NCBI GenBank assembly: GCA_040905265.1
Contig: JBBDRW010000005.1
Location: forward strand, 1-63,332
DNA length: 63,332 nt
Source: JBBDRW01 sp040905265
Lineage (GTDB): Bacteria; Bacteroidota; Rhodothermia; Balneolales; Balneolaceae
Direction of reading: 5' to 3'
Shown here piece by piece: positions 42,538 through 51,793 of the stretch. How positions within the stretch are numbered: position 1 is the stretch's first letter; the number at the start of each line of letters is the position of its first letter. The position numbers and the translations under genes are program-made. The notes under the pieces are model-generated. The model searched no databases. It saw only the letters and a list, made by a program, of their open reading frames with translations, and had not been told where the DNA came from.

Positions 42538-44802
42538 ATGGAATTAACGTTTAACCATTTCTCTCTTTCACTGTTTGCAGCGGCGCTGATTTCCGGATTG
42601 ACGACTTTTTCTGTCTTTATAAAATCCGGCCAGGCTGTCCGTACATTCTCTTTGTTAATGGCCGGAGTAACCATTTGGGCCGTTGCGTATGCGTTTGAAC
42701 TATCGGTCATAAACCTCTCCGATATGCTCTTCTGGATTCGATTTGAGTATATCGGCATTGCACTGATACCAGCCTTCTGGCTTTTGTTTTGTCTCCAGTT
42801 CACCGGGTATGATTCAAGCCTCAGCCGGTCTCACTTCTTATTTATCTTTCTGCTACCTGTACTCACCCTGCTCTTCGTCTGGACCAATGACTGGCACCAT
42901 TTACACTACCGTTCTACCTCTGTAGTCGAGGTCTCCGGCATCTACCTGCTCAATATTGAGATCGGAATCTGGTACATCATCCATACTCTGGTCTTCTATC
43001 TATACCTTCTGATGGGCATTGCATTATTGATCATGAGATACCGCAGGTCCAACCGGTTATTGAAAAGACAGATCACTGCCATTCTGGCCGCCGCATCCAT
43101 TCCATGGCTGGCGAACATCATCTATCTCTCCGGTTTCCGGCCACTCGGCCACATCGACAGCACTCCTTACGCCTTCGTACTTACCGGAGTTGTTATTTCC
43201 TATGCACTGCTCCGGTTCAAGCTGTTCCAGTTTCTGCCGGTTGCACGTGAAAAAATCATTGAAGAGATGAATGAAGGAGTTCTCATCCTGGATCATCAAT
43301 TTCGGATTATGGACTACAACCCGGCAATAACCAGATTCATCACCGGGATCCGGAATGAGAGCATCGGCACATCGGTTTTTGATCAGATTTCCGAATACAA
43401 AACTCTGGCGGACTCCCTCATCAAACAAAAAGCCGCCACCATTACGATAGAAAAAAAGGCTGGCCGCCAACCACTTCATGTCGAGATTCACATAAAGCCT
43501 TTCTATAAACGCAGTAATCTAATCAGTGGTTACTTTTTGATCTTCAGAGATGTTACCAGGCATAAAAACTTTGAATCGGAACTGATTCTCGCCCGCACAC
43601 AGGCTGAATCTGCCAATCGGGCGAAATCCGATTTTCTCGCTCATATGAGCCATGAAATCCGGACCCCGTTAAACGGAATTATCGGATTTGTGGATCTGCT
43701 TCAGAACTCCGAACTGAATGATTCACAAAGACAGTATCTTTCAATCGTAGACACTTCCGCAAAATCACTGCTTGATATCATCAATGATATCCTGGATCTG
43801 TCCAAAATTGAATCGGGTAAACTTCAGCTTGATCCTGAAGAACTCGACCTTCAGGAGATGAGCAGCCAGATTGTTGAGATGTTTACCTGGGAGGCCCGTA
43901 AGAAAGAACTCAAACTCATTCAGCAGCTCTCGCCGGACCTGCCCCGTTACATTCTGGCAGACCCGATGCGGCTGCGCCAGATACTGGTCAATCTGCTTGG
44001 AAATGCCGTCAAGTTTACTCAAACCGGAACCATTGAATTCCGTATTGAATCACTGCCGTCCGACAATAAGAGAAAGCTACATCTCCGTTTTTCAATCATT
44101 GATACAGGTATTGGTATTGCCAAAAAGAATCAAAAAAAAATCTTCCAATCCTTCACCCAGGAAGATATATCAACAACCAAGCGCTATAGTGGAACCGGCC
44201 TCGGGTTGTCGATCTCCAACAAACTATTGGCTCTGATGAACAGTGAGTTGCAGTTGATAAGTGAACTCGGGAAGGGAAGTACATTCTTTTTTGATATCCA
44301 CTGTAAAGCAACAAAAGAAGTTACGGTCGGATCACCGGAGATGATGAATCTGACAGACATAAAGTCCGCCGATCTCTCCAATGAGGATACCATTGACAGC
44401 CCACACAAAAAAACCGGGGAGAATGGTTTTACCGTTTTGATTGCTGAAGATAATGCAGTCAATACCCTGCTGGTGCAATCCATCATTCAACGACACTTTC
44501 CGAAAGCAATCATACTGAAAGCCCTAAACGGGAAACAGGCGGTCGAACTCTTTGAGTCGGAACATCCGGACCTGATTTTTATGGATGTCCAGATGCCGGT
44601 TATGAACGGATATGAAGCAACGGTTGAAATCCGAAAAAAGGAAACCGGGAACCAAAGAACCCCGGTGATTGCACTTACCGCCGGAACCATTCAGGGTGAA
44701 AAAGATAAGTCGCAAGAGGTTGGCATGGATGGTTACCTTTTGAAACCGGTCCTGGCTGAAGACATTGTTGATACAATTATGAAATGGGTAATCAACGCCT
44801 GA
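42538..44802 (+). CDS. Hybrid histidine kinase with N-terminal 7TM domain, PAS, HisKA, HATPase and receiver
   Basis: 754 residues. Seven TM helices span about 10-225 (a His-kinase N-terminal 7TM region, with LLFCLQFTGY). A PAS domain covers about 240-345. HisKA has H372 in FLAHMSHEIRTPLNG. The HATPase carries GNAVKFT, DTGIGI and GTGLGLSI. The receiver domain has E637-D638 and phospho-acceptor D683 in LIFMDVQMPVMNG. It therefore phosphorylates its own receiver, and a separate HPt or output must lie elsewhere. The sensed signal is unknown. It converges with the TetR gene. Confidence 0.92.
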   Translation: MELTFNHFSLSLFAAALISGLTTFSVFIKSGQAVRTFSLLMAGVTIWAVAYAFELSVINLSDMLFWIRFEYIGIALIPAFWLLFCLQFTGYDSSLSRSHFLFIFLLPVLTLLFVWTNDWHHLHYRSTSVVEVSGIYLLNIEIGIWYIIHTLVFYLYLLMGIALLIMRYRRSNRLLKRQITAILAAASIPWLANIIYLSGFRPLGHIDSTPYAFVLTGVVISYALLRFKLFQFLPVAREKIIEEMNEGVLILDHQFRIMDYNPAITRFITGIRNESIGTSVFDQISEYKTLADSLIKQKAATITIEKKAGRQPLHVEIHIKPFYKRSNLISGYFLIFRDVTRHKNFESELILARTQAESANRAKSDFLAHMSHEIRTPLNGIIGFVDLLQNSELNDSQRQYLSIVDTSAKSLLDIINDILDLSKIESGKLQLDPEELDLQEMSSQIVEMFTWEARKKELKLIQQLSPDLPRYILADPMRLRQILVNLLGNAVKFTQTGTIEFRIESLPSDNKRKLHLRFSIIDTGIGIAKKNQKKIFQSFTQEDISTTKRYSGTGLGLSISNKLLALMNSELQLISELGKGSTFFFDIHCKATKEVTVGSPEMMNLTDIKSADLSNEDTIDSPHKKTGENGFTVLIAEDNAVNTLLVQSIIQRHFPKAIILKALNGKQAVELFESEHPDLIFMDVQMPVMNGYEATVEIRKKETGNQRTPVIALTAGTIQGEKDKSQEVGMDGYLLKPVLAEDIVDTIMKWVINA

Positions 44803-44883
44803 CCTGCAAAGATTACAGATACAAACGACCTGACCTCTTACCTCGTGTGTCACTTCAGGCATGCAGTTTGGGTTTGCAAGACA

Positions 44884-45444
44884 TTACCTGCTTTTTTGAA
44901 GATCCTGAAGGATGGCTCTTAAAACACTCCTGAATTCGTCCGGCTCATCCGAAATGCGGGATAACTGTAACATTCCCATCACGGTAGAGATAATCATCAG
45001 TGCCTTTGTCTTTGCGTCGGTTTCAAACGAAAAAATTCCCGATTGTTCTCCCTCCTCCAGAATCTCCGTTACCCACTCCACGATAAACCCGGAGAGCTCC
45101 TGTATTCGGTTTCGAATCTTCTCCTCCATGGCCGGCAGCCCTGTTGCAACAGAACCTGCCAGACAGACATTCGATTCAGCCCCCATCCGTGAATAAATCG
45201 ACAGGAACAGAGCCATTTTCTTTACCGGATCACTCTCTGATGTCTCCTCTTTAAGCTGCTTTAACCGTTTCAGACGCTCTTTGATTACAGCTTCTCCCAA
45301 ATCAGCCTTAACCGGAAAGTGGTAGTGAATGGAAGAAGTCTTGATTCCTACAATACGTGAAATGTCATGAAAGCTGAATGTGTGGTAGCCGGAACCACGC
45401 ATATACTTCTCGGCAAGTTCAATAATCGACTCTTTGGTGGTCAT
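44884..45444 (-). CDS. TetR-family transcriptional regulator
   Basis: 186 residues from the ATG at 45444. This start is chosen because the HTH begins soon after it: TTKESIIELAEKYMRGSGYHTFSFHDISRIVGIKTSSIHYHFPVKADL. A TTG-like upstream extension to 45504 adds 20 hydrophobic residues and is not needed. The ligand-binding helices are the variable part. A good inverted repeat sits 8 bp before the start, suggesting autoregulation. It lies about 40 bp past the end of a DinB gene on the same strand. Confidence 0.85.
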   Translation of the reverse strand: MTTKESIIELAEKYMRGSGYHTFSFHDISRIVGIKTSSIHYHFPVKADLGEAVIKERLKRLKQLKEETSESDPVKKMALFLSIYSRMGAESNVCLAGSVATGLPAMEEKIRNRIQELSGFIVEWVTEILEEGEQSGIFSFETDAKTKALMIISTVMGMLQLSRISDEPDEFRSVLRAILQDLQKSR

Positions 45445-45451
45445 ACAGAGA

Positions 45452-45475
45452 AATCTATCTATTAGAAGGTAGATT
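45452..45475. promoter_or_regulatory. Candidate TetR operator
   Basis: AATCTATC (45452-45459) and GGTAGATT (45468-45475) form an inverted repeat matching 7 of 8 positions with an 8-nt spacer. It lies immediately upstream of the TetR start codon, in the position of an autoregulatory operator. A second loose palindrome TATAGA...TCTATA around AAGCTT follows at about 45479-45500. Confidence 0.5.
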
Positions 45476-45542
45476 AATATAGACAAGCTTTCTCTATATG
45501 ACAAACTATGCGAATTGTCTACCCAATCTGCAAGGATCGTGC

Positions 45543-46070
45543 TTATTCGCGTTCCCAGAAGTAGGGAGGTTCAATTCCCAATGATCGGAGGTAGACATAC
45601 CCCTGACCCCTGTGATGGATCTCGTTATCGATAAAGTAGCAGAGATGGGACCAGATCTGCCCTTCATACTGCCCAAATGCCACCTCCTCTTCCTGAAAAC
45701 GTTCCTCCTCAATTTCCGGCCAGTATCTGTTGATTTGATCCGTACACCAGTCCCAAAGTTTTAACAGCTCCTCTTTTGTCTCGGGAACAGTCGTTCCTTC
45801 TGCATCCTCCATCTCTCCAAACTCTTCCCACTCTCCGGTCGCCAAACCTTTTACTCCAGGCCCGGCAATATGGATCATCTCCATTACCAATTCTGAAAAG
45901 GGGCGCATTCCGCCTATTGAATAGGTGAAGAGTTTCTCCTCCGGGTATACGTCAATCATGCGGCGGGTAAGATTTCTGTGTCCCTGCCAATGTTCCAATG
46001 CTTGTTCGGAATCGATCACTTGTGATGCTTTTTTTTTCTGTTTCATCGTTGTCTCATTTGGTTCAATCAT
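45543..46070 (-). CDS. DinB-family protein (DinB/YfiT-like four-helix bundle)
   Basis: 175 residues with the DinB pattern: HWQGHRNLTRRMIDVYPEEKL near the start, SELVMEMIHIAGPGVKG in the middle, and the HHRGQ motif late in the protein (IDNEIHHRGQGYVYLRSLGI). Three histidines of this bundle usually bind a divalent metal. Members include metal-dependent thiol transferases, but no activity is known here. It lies upstream of the TetR gene on the same strand, perhaps under its control. Confidence 0.82.
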   Translation of the reverse strand: MIEPNETTMKQKKKASQVIDSEQALEHWQGHRNLTRRMIDVYPEEKLFTYSIGGMRPFSELVMEMIHIAGPGVKGLATGEWEEFGEMEDAEGTTVPETKEELLKLWDWCTDQINRYWPEIEEERFQEEEVAFGQYEGQIWSHLCYFIDNEIHHRGQGYVYLRSLGIEPPYFWERE

Positions 46071-46309
46071 TACTGTTTCGAACCAAGCTAACAGCCGGTA
46101 CTGACAACCCTATGTCAATGCATTCAAAAAAAATTGAACTCTTACCATAAACCGGATCAAAGCGTAGATACACGAAGTTGTTTAGCTCAATCCCGGAATA
46201 TTTTGTCACGAATAACCCCCTCATAGGGTCACAATACACCCGGTCTTTTCGATCTTTTTTACGTAACATCGATTCTATCAATCGTCACCCCTTATAACCA
46301 CTACCCCCT

Positions 46310-47713
46310 GTGCAAACAGACCGTATCCAAAAATCACCCTGGCAAGAACTCAAGGAGGCAATTCAGGGAACGGACTCGGACTACACCCGCATCACCCTGA
46401 AAAGGGCAATCTTTCTTCTTGCAATTCCAATGATCCTGGAGCTGGTCATGGAGTCAACGTTCGCCGTAGTCGACATCTATTTCGTCGGCAAGCTGGGTGC
46501 CTCTGCAGTTGCCACGGTCGGGCTGACCGAAACCTATCTATTCCTGCTCTATTCCGTAGCGATGGGACTTGCCACAGCAATTACCGCGATCATAGCACGC
46601 CGGGTTGGTGAGAAACAGAATGAAGAGGCAGCGATTGCAGCGACCCAGGCGATCCTGATCGGGATACTTGCCTCCCTGCCATTTGCAATTGCAGGGATTT
46701 TCTACGCCAAAGAACTTCTGATCCTGATGGGTGGTGACGAGTGGGTTGTTACACACGGATACCGATATACGCAGTGGATGCTTGGTGGAAACTCGGTCAT
46801 CATGCTTCTGTTCGTGATCAATGCCATCTACAGAGGGGCTGGTGATGCGGCAATTGCCATGAAAGTTCTCTGGCTGGCTAATGGTTTGAATATCATCCTC
46901 GATCCAATCCTGATTTTCGGATGGGGGCCTGTGCCGGCAATGGGAATTGAAGGGGCCGCGATAGCTACAACGATCGGAAGAGGAACCGGTGTTATTTTTC
47001 AGTTATGGGTACTTTTCAGAGGTGGTAAACATATCCGTGTACTCTCTTCTCACATAAGGTATAACAGCAGAGTACTCTTCCAAATCCTGAAAACAGCGCT
47101 GGGAGGGGTAGGGCAGATGATCGTAGCCATGACCTCCTGGATCTTTTTAATGCGAATTCTTGCGGATATCGGGAGTGAGGCGGTAGCGGGTGCGACGATC
47201 TCCCTGAGAATCCTGATGTTTACCATGATGCCGGCATGGGGGTTATCCAATGCAGCAGCTACTCTCGTAGGGCAAAACCTCGGGGCAGGGAAGCCTGAAC
47301 GGGCAGAGTCTTCTGTATGGAGAATCGGAATCTATAACATGTCTTATCTTGTGGTTGTTTCGGTTCTCTTCTACCTCTTCAATGAACCCGTTGTTCGTAT
47401 ATTTTCAAGCGATCCGGAGGTTATTGCGATCGGTGGAGAGTGGCTCCGGATCTTATCTTACTCCTTCTTTGTCTATGGCTGGTGGATGGTCTCGGTACAG
47501 GCATTTAACGGTGCCGGAGATACGGTAACACCTACCAAAATCAATCTCGTCTTCTTTTGGCTGATTCAGATCCCTCTGTCCTACTATCTGGCAATAACTC
47601 TGGACTGGCAACACTCCGGTGTCTTCTGGGGCGTGTTTATATCGGAAACGTCCGTCGGCCTGTTTACTCTCTGGCTCTTTACGAAAGGGTCCTGGAAGCT
47701 GAAGATGTTGTGA
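46310..47713 (+). CDS. MATE-family efflux transporter
   Basis: 467 residues with 12 predicted TM helices and a GTG start. The family segments ILELVMESTFAVVDIYFVGKLG (about 43-64), ILDPILIFGWGPVPAMGIEGAAIATTIG (about 197-224) and AATLVGQNLGAGKPERAESS are typical. It is an antiporter of drugs or metabolites with Na+ or H+. The 3' end overlaps the convergent MATE gene by 35 bp. The two proteins share some sequence but are not close paralogues. Confidence 0.9.
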   Translation: MQTDRIQKSPWQELKEAIQGTDSDYTRITLKRAIFLLAIPMILELVMESTFAVVDIYFVGKLGASAVATVGLTETYLFLLYSVAMGLATAITAIIARRVGEKQNEEAAIAATQAILIGILASLPFAIAGIFYAKELLILMGGDEWVVTHGYRYTQWMLGGNSVIMLLFVINAIYRGAGDAAIAMKVLWLANGLNIILDPILIFGWGPVPAMGIEGAAIATTIGRGTGVIFQLWVLFRGGKHIRVLSSHIRYNSRVLFQILKTALGGVGQMIVAMTSWIFLMRILADIGSEAVAGATISLRILMFTMMPAWGLSNAAATLVGQNLGAGKPERAESSVWRIGIYNMSYLVVVSVLFYLFNEPVVRIFSSDPEVIAIGGEWLRILSYSFFVYGWWMVSVQAFNGAGDTVTPTKINLVFFWLIQIPLSYYLAITLDWQHSGVFWGVFISETSVGLFTLWLFTKGSWKLKML

Positions 47714-49067
47714 CAACGGATAACTGACGGATCTTTTCTGATATCAGCTTTTTCAACCAAAACCATGTAATAATTCCGCCAAGCATATTTGCTATAAATG
47801 CTGACCAGAATATGCCGGTTAACCCATAGCTCACGGATAATACCCATGCAAGAGGTACATAGAGAATCAACATTCGGAACATACTTATCGAAAAAGATAT
47901 CATCGGCCTGTTAATCCCGTTCAATACAGATGTGCCAAGCATCAATATTCCCAGAAATCCATAACTGAAAGACACGATCACCAGATAAGCAGAAGCAATT
48001 TCTGTTATGGATTTACTCTCCGTAAACAGAGAGACAATTTCTGTAGAAAATAATTGCGATATGATACAAAAGCCCATCCCCATTACAAGTGAAAACAGAA
48101 AACCAACTAAGATGCCTTTTTGAAGACGTTCCGGTTTCCCGGCTCCCCAGTTCTGCCCGGCGAATACGGTAAGTACAGATCCCAAGGCATAGATAAGTGT
48201 AAATGCGAACATCTCCAAGCGGGAAACCACTCCGAAAGCAGCAACTGCTTCATGACCGAATCCTGCAAGAATACGTGTAATCAAACCGATTGATATCGGA
48301 GTGATCAGAATTGTCATAGCTGCCGGCAGACCAACTCCAAGAACCTGTTTCCATACAACGACCATCTCCCTAAATGCAGGTAGTACCAACACCAACAACT
48401 TCTCTTTTTTAATCAAAACATAGAGCGACAGAACACAGGTAAGGGCCATGCTGACGGCTGTAGCAAGTGCTGCTCCCTGAATTCCCATTGCCGGCACAGG
48501 CCCCCACCCAAAAATCAGGATTGGGTCTAATAGGATATTCACTACGTTTCCAAAAACCATTATCATACCCGGCTCAAACGTATTTCCTGTCGCACGAATC
48601 ATATTATTTCCAACCATAGGAATAATGACCCAGAATACAGCCCAATACCAAATTACCATATACTGAGAAATCAGGGGGACTAGTTCTGGTCCGGCGCCCA
48701 GAAACCGAAAGAGCGGGTCTATTGTCAAGAGCCCGATCCCGATGAATAGAATGATGATGAGTAGTGCCAATACAAATACACTTACTGAATACTGTTGTAC
48801 GATAGAACGATCCCGGGAACCTAATACTCGTGAAAAAAGTGATGCCGTACCGATTCCAACGCCTGCGGCCACACTACTTACAAACATGATGGCTGGAAAA
48901 GTAAATCCAATTGCTGCCAGCTCGGCTACCCCTACCTGGCCAAGGAAATAGGTATCTGCCAGATTATACAATACCGAACCCAGCATCCCGAAGATCATCG
49001 GCCAGGTTAGTTTAGCTAGTGTAGGTATTATGGGCGATTCGGTTAGGCTGGGTCTCTCTTTCTTCAT
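47679..49067 (-). CDS. MATE-family efflux transporter (second)
   Basis: 462 residues with 12 TM helices, including LAKLTWPMIFGMLGSVLYNLADTYFLGQVG near residue 15 and ILLDPILIFGWGPVPAMGIQGAALATAVS (about 182-210). It belongs to the NorM/DinF-type cluster. The start has no neighbouring regulator. The 3' overlap with the plus-strand MATE gene is 35 bp, so their messages are complementary at the ends. Drug specificity is not known. Confidence 0.9.
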   Translation of the reverse strand: MKKERPSLTESPIIPTLAKLTWPMIFGMLGSVLYNLADTYFLGQVGVAELAAIGFTFPAIMFVSSVAAGVGIGTASLFSRVLGSRDRSIVQQYSVSVFVLALLIIILFIGIGLLTIDPLFRFLGAGPELVPLISQYMVIWYWAVFWVIIPMVGNNMIRATGNTFEPGMIMVFGNVVNILLDPILIFGWGPVPAMGIQGAALATAVSMALTCVLSLYVLIKKEKLLVLVLPAFREMVVVWKQVLGVGLPAAMTILITPISIGLITRILAGFGHEAVAAFGVVSRLEMFAFTLIYALGSVLTVFAGQNWGAGKPERLQKGILVGFLFSLVMGMGFCIISQLFSTEIVSLFTESKSITEIASAYLVIVSFSYGFLGILMLGTSVLNGINRPMISFSISMFRMLILYVPLAWVLSVSYGLTGIFWSAFIANMLGGIITWFWLKKLISEKIRQLSVVTTSSASRTLS

Positions 49068-49283
49068 TCCTGTTTTCTGAATTCTATGGAGAATTTTAAT
49101 CTAAATGGTTATGGTTTATTTTTCTCGATTTTTTCTGTCCATTTTTACTCCCTTCTATCAGTTCAGACTAAAATGTGACCGGGTTCACTCACTTCAGTAA
49201 ATCCACGTGTTTGACGATCACCGACAGGAGAATTGTCCGTAGAAGATAATTTATTAACAAACCTACATTTCATTTATAGGTAA

Positions 49284-49742
49284 ACCTTTTTTGAAATCTA
49301 TCAAAAACCTTCTGTTTCCGATTTTCTTCTTCGATCCGAATTTCGGTTTCGTACCGGGAATGCGGACAGCGGCATTTTTATCCGGGCTGTCGCGGACGTC
49401 CCTTTTTTCCGGGGTTGGCCGGGGAACAGCTACCAGGTTCAGATTCGAGACATCTCGGAAAACAGGTCCAACAACCCGATTTGGCTCACTGATATCTACC
49501 GGCACAATGTAGCCGAAGGGGGCGAAACCCAATTTAATCGCGAAGACGTACTCGAATCGTACACCGGGGTCGGGGAGTGGCAAACCATTGAAATCGAAGC
49601 GGACGGAGACTCTCTGACAGTGTGGCTGAACGGTTCGCTTGTCACAAGAGCTGAGAACATCGTCAATCCGACCGGATATATCGGGCTGCAGGGGGAGACG
49701 GGGATTGTTGAGTTCCGGTCGATTGAGATTCGGGAACTGTAA
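49284..49742 (+). pseudogene. N-terminally truncated DUF1080 (3-keto-disaccharide hydrolase-type) remnant
   Basis: Reading from 49284 the frame is open to the TAA at 49740-49742, but a TAA precedes it at 49281 and no good start exists. The 152-codon product includes EFRFRTGNADSGIFIRAV, then GNSYQVQIRDISENRSN and a LamG-like ending GYIGLQGETGIVEFRSIEIREL-type pattern. This is the C-terminal two-thirds of a DUF1080 lectin-like domain of secreted sugar hydrolases. The missing signal peptide and first strands imply a deletion whose breakpoint is near 49280. This frame was not present as a start-to-stop ORF. Confidence 0.78.
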
Positions 49743-49800
49743 ATAAGCCCCCGAACATAAACGACAGGCTGTGGTTCCACTTCATTTGCCTTCGCGCCGG

Positions 49801-50163
49801 TCACGCAATCTGTTTATCCACTTCGAGTGCATACGAAGTCATCTCTTTGATTTTTGCATTCTTAAAACCGCTGAATTTGTAGATATCACAAAACGCATAT
49901 GCTTTTCCGTCGGTCGTCTCCATCACACCGTTAACAGCCGCCGACTTTCCGTGGGTAATGATATTGTGGATGGTCAGCTTCATGGGTTCTTCCATTTCCA
50001 TCCTTTTCAGTGCAGCGGAAAACGCCTCCTTACCCTCAACGATTGGTTCTCCGACTACCATCCACCGGATGTCATCGGTTACATTCCCGAGGAGAAATTC
50101 TGTATCGCTGTTTGCGAAAGCTTTGTTGAATGCTTCAAGAAATGTTTGATTCGCTGTTTTCAT
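49801..50163 (-). CDS. SnoaL/NTF2-like protein
   Basis: 120 residues with the cone-shaped NTF2 fold: FLEAFNKAFANSDTEFLLGNVTDDIRWMVVGEPIVEGKEAFSAAL, later HGKSAAVNGVMET and YAFCDIYKFSGF. Similar SnoaL-like proteins bind small hydrophobic ligands or act as polyketide cyclases, but many are of unknown function. It is followed at 50192 by an AlkD-like gene. It belongs to an accessory patch of short stress-type genes. Confidence 0.78.
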   Translation of the reverse strand: MKTANQTFLEAFNKAFANSDTEFLLGNVTDDIRWMVVGEPIVEGKEAFSAALKRMEMEEPMKLTIHNIITHGKSAAVNGVMETTDGKAYAFCDIYKFSGFKNAKIKEMTSYALEVDKQIA

Positions 50164-50191
50164 TGTGAAAGATTTTGATTCTCTGTTATTC

Positions 50192-50899
50192 TTATTCTTT
50201 CAGGCTCCGATAATAGGCACGCTGTTTTTTGTCCAGTTTCTCCATCGCGATCGTCAACATGGTCCGGGGCATTCCGGCAGCATGCGTTTCCAGAAAACTG
50301 TGCAGCCGTTCCGGGTCCTGTTTCCCTGCATGCCGCAAAAAGGTGCCAACAGCCTTTTGAACCAGTTCGTGGTCGTCATTTAGCAGAAGTTCGGCAATTT
50401 GGAACGTATCGTCCAGCTCTCCGTTTCGAATAAAATAACCGGTACTGACAATGGCCGTTCGGCGTTCCCAGGGGTTGTCTGATCTTGCCAACCTGTAGAG
50501 AATATCACGTGGTTTGCCGAGTTCATATAGATAGCCGCCAACTACTCGCGGTGCACTGCGATCCACAAAGTCCCAGGTGTTGATTCGGTCGTGACGGTCG
50601 ATGTAGAGGTCGAATAACTGTTTTCGAAGTTCCGGTGGGGTCTGCTTGCTCCGAACCCGAAAATCCATGATGCTGACTGCACCCATTCTCGCTTCGTACC
50701 AGGGAGCGCCCAGCAACTTTTCAACCTCATCAAGTGGCATCTCCCGGTTGTCGCTCGCCAGATCAAAGATCATCTTCATTCGGACTCCGATGATTCGGTT
50801 GTCCTCATCGTCCTCCTGAAAATAGCGCTCTATTTTCCGGTACTCTTTCTCTGATTGATAACTTTTCAGAGTTTTAATAAACTCCTCTGCATTCAGCAT
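50192..50899 (-). CDS. AlkD-like DNA alkylation repair protein
   Basis: 235 residues made of HEAT-like helical repeats, as in AlkC/AlkD glycosylases. Recognisable blocks are GVRMKMIFDLASDNREMPLDEVEKLL, then WYEARMGAVSIMDF, INTWDFVDRSAP (the DNA-binding D/W region) and WERRTAIVSTGYFIRNG. AlkD removes bulky cationic N3- and N7-alkylated bases without base flipping. It would be a cytoplasmic repair enzyme. It is followed by a truncated DHFR remnant on the same strand. Confidence 0.87.
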   Translation of the reverse strand: MLNAEEFIKTLKSYQSEKEYRKIERYFQEDDEDNRIIGVRMKMIFDLASDNREMPLDEVEKLLGAPWYEARMGAVSIMDFRVRSKQTPPELRKQLFDLYIDRHDRINTWDFVDRSAPRVVGGYLYELGKPRDILYRLARSDNPWERRTAIVSTGYFIRNGELDDTFQIAELLLNDDHELVQKAVGTFLRHAGKQDPERLHSFLETHAAGMPRTMLTIAMEKLDKKQRAYYRSLKE

Positions 50900-50908
50900 G
50901 AAAATATC

Positions 50909-51043
50909 CTATTCTGATCCATTCTCCAGTTCGTTGAAGTGCCGGTGTAACTCCTCACCTGGTGCCGTCCAGTCGATCTTCCCGTCACGATCTTCAATAT
51001 ACCCGTCGGCAGATACCAGTTGTGCGTAGATTATTTTTCTCAT
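50909..51043 (-). pseudogene. N-terminal fragment of a DHFR/RibD_C-family protein
   Basis: From the ATG at 51043, 44 residues (MRKIIYAQLVSADGYIEDRDG, then EELHRHFNELENGSE, stop). This is the first quarter of a dihydrofolate-reductase-like RibD_C protein, whose full length is about 180. The remaining domain is absent; the AlkD gene starts 10 bp beyond the stop. The fragment is therefore a deletion remnant, not an active enzyme. Confidence 0.75.
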
Positions 51044-51060
51044 TAATTCAGTGGCGTATG

Positions 51061-51264
51061 TTATTTAGCATTCTCATCTACTTCAAACAGACCGAAGGTA
51101 TTTCCCTCCGTATCCAGGAAATATCCCTGCCAACACACTTCCGGGATAGCGAATTTAGGCATTGCGACTTGTCCACCTTGGTTTACTATTTTTCCAGCTA
51201 TTGCATCAAAGTCTTCGACCTCAATCAAACAAACGTAGGCATTACTTCCCAAACTTCCAGAGTA
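51061..51264 (-). pseudogene. C-terminal fragment of a VOC (glyoxalase/bleomycin resistance) protein
   Basis: An open segment without a proper start (only TTG at 51252; a TAG precedes it). It encodes NAYVCLIEVEDFDAIAGKIV, then MPKFAIPEVCWQGYFLDTEGN and FGLFEVDENAK. This is the second half of a typical 130-residue VOC domain, with the metal-ligand glutamate region. The first half is gone. It lies between the DHFR fragment and an intact PhnB-type gene. Confidence 0.75.
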
Positions 51265-51280
51265 CTAGAACTTATCCTGC

Positions 51281-51709
51281 CTAAAATTCCACATCTCCGG
51301 TGTAGTTGATCATCCAGTGGATACCGAATTTGTCGATAAAATCGCCGTACTTTTCAGCCCACTCGGTCTGCATCAGCGGCATTTGGACCTTCCCGCCCTT
51401 CGATAGTTTCTCAAACAGCTCTTCGGCTTCCCCGACGCTGTCGGCCTCCAGGGTTATGGAAAAGTTATTGCCAGCCGTCAGCTTTTGGCCCATGGATTCC
51501 AAAACATCCGTTCCCATGAGCACGGTATTTTCGTTAAGAGGAAGGGCAATGTTTGCGATCTTGTTCAGATCTTCACCGTTCGCTCCCATAGTATCACCCA
51601 TGTCTTTAAAGCGTACGATTTGAAGTTCGCCACCAAACACAGATTGATAGAACCTGAAGGCTTCTTCGGTATTGCCATCGAAATTAATGTAAGGATTTAC
51701 TGATTTCAT
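51281..51709 (-). CDS. PhnB-type VOC-family protein
   Basis: 142 residues: KSVNPYINFDGNTEEAFRFYQSVFGGELQIVRFKDM, then LMGTDVLESMGQKLTAGNNFSITLEADSVGEAEELFEKL, and WAEKYGDFIDKFGIHWMINY. This is a PhnB/3-demethylubiquinone-type vicinal oxygen chelate protein. Such proteins often have no proven reaction. The gene is intact, starts 84 bp before the next gene's end, and belongs to the VOC/DUF899 patch. Confidence 0.88.
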   Translation of the reverse strand: MKSVNPYINFDGNTEEAFRFYQSVFGGELQIVRFKDMGDTMGANGEDLNKIANIALPLNENTVLMGTDVLESMGQKLTAGNNFSITLEADSVGEAEELFEKLSKGGKVQMPLMQTEWAEKYGDFIDKFGIHWMINYTGDVEF

Positions 51710-51793
51710 GATTCATTCTCCATATGGTTTTCGTTGAATGCTCCCTTTGAGGGATTCAGACCTGTCAGATCTTCATTAGTTAAAACTTGGTTT

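Noticed and set aside
46063..46281. 72-codon ORF upstream of DinB on the minus strand
   Set aside because: No domain, no ribosome site and odd composition. The region should hold promoters for DinB and the divergent MATE gene.
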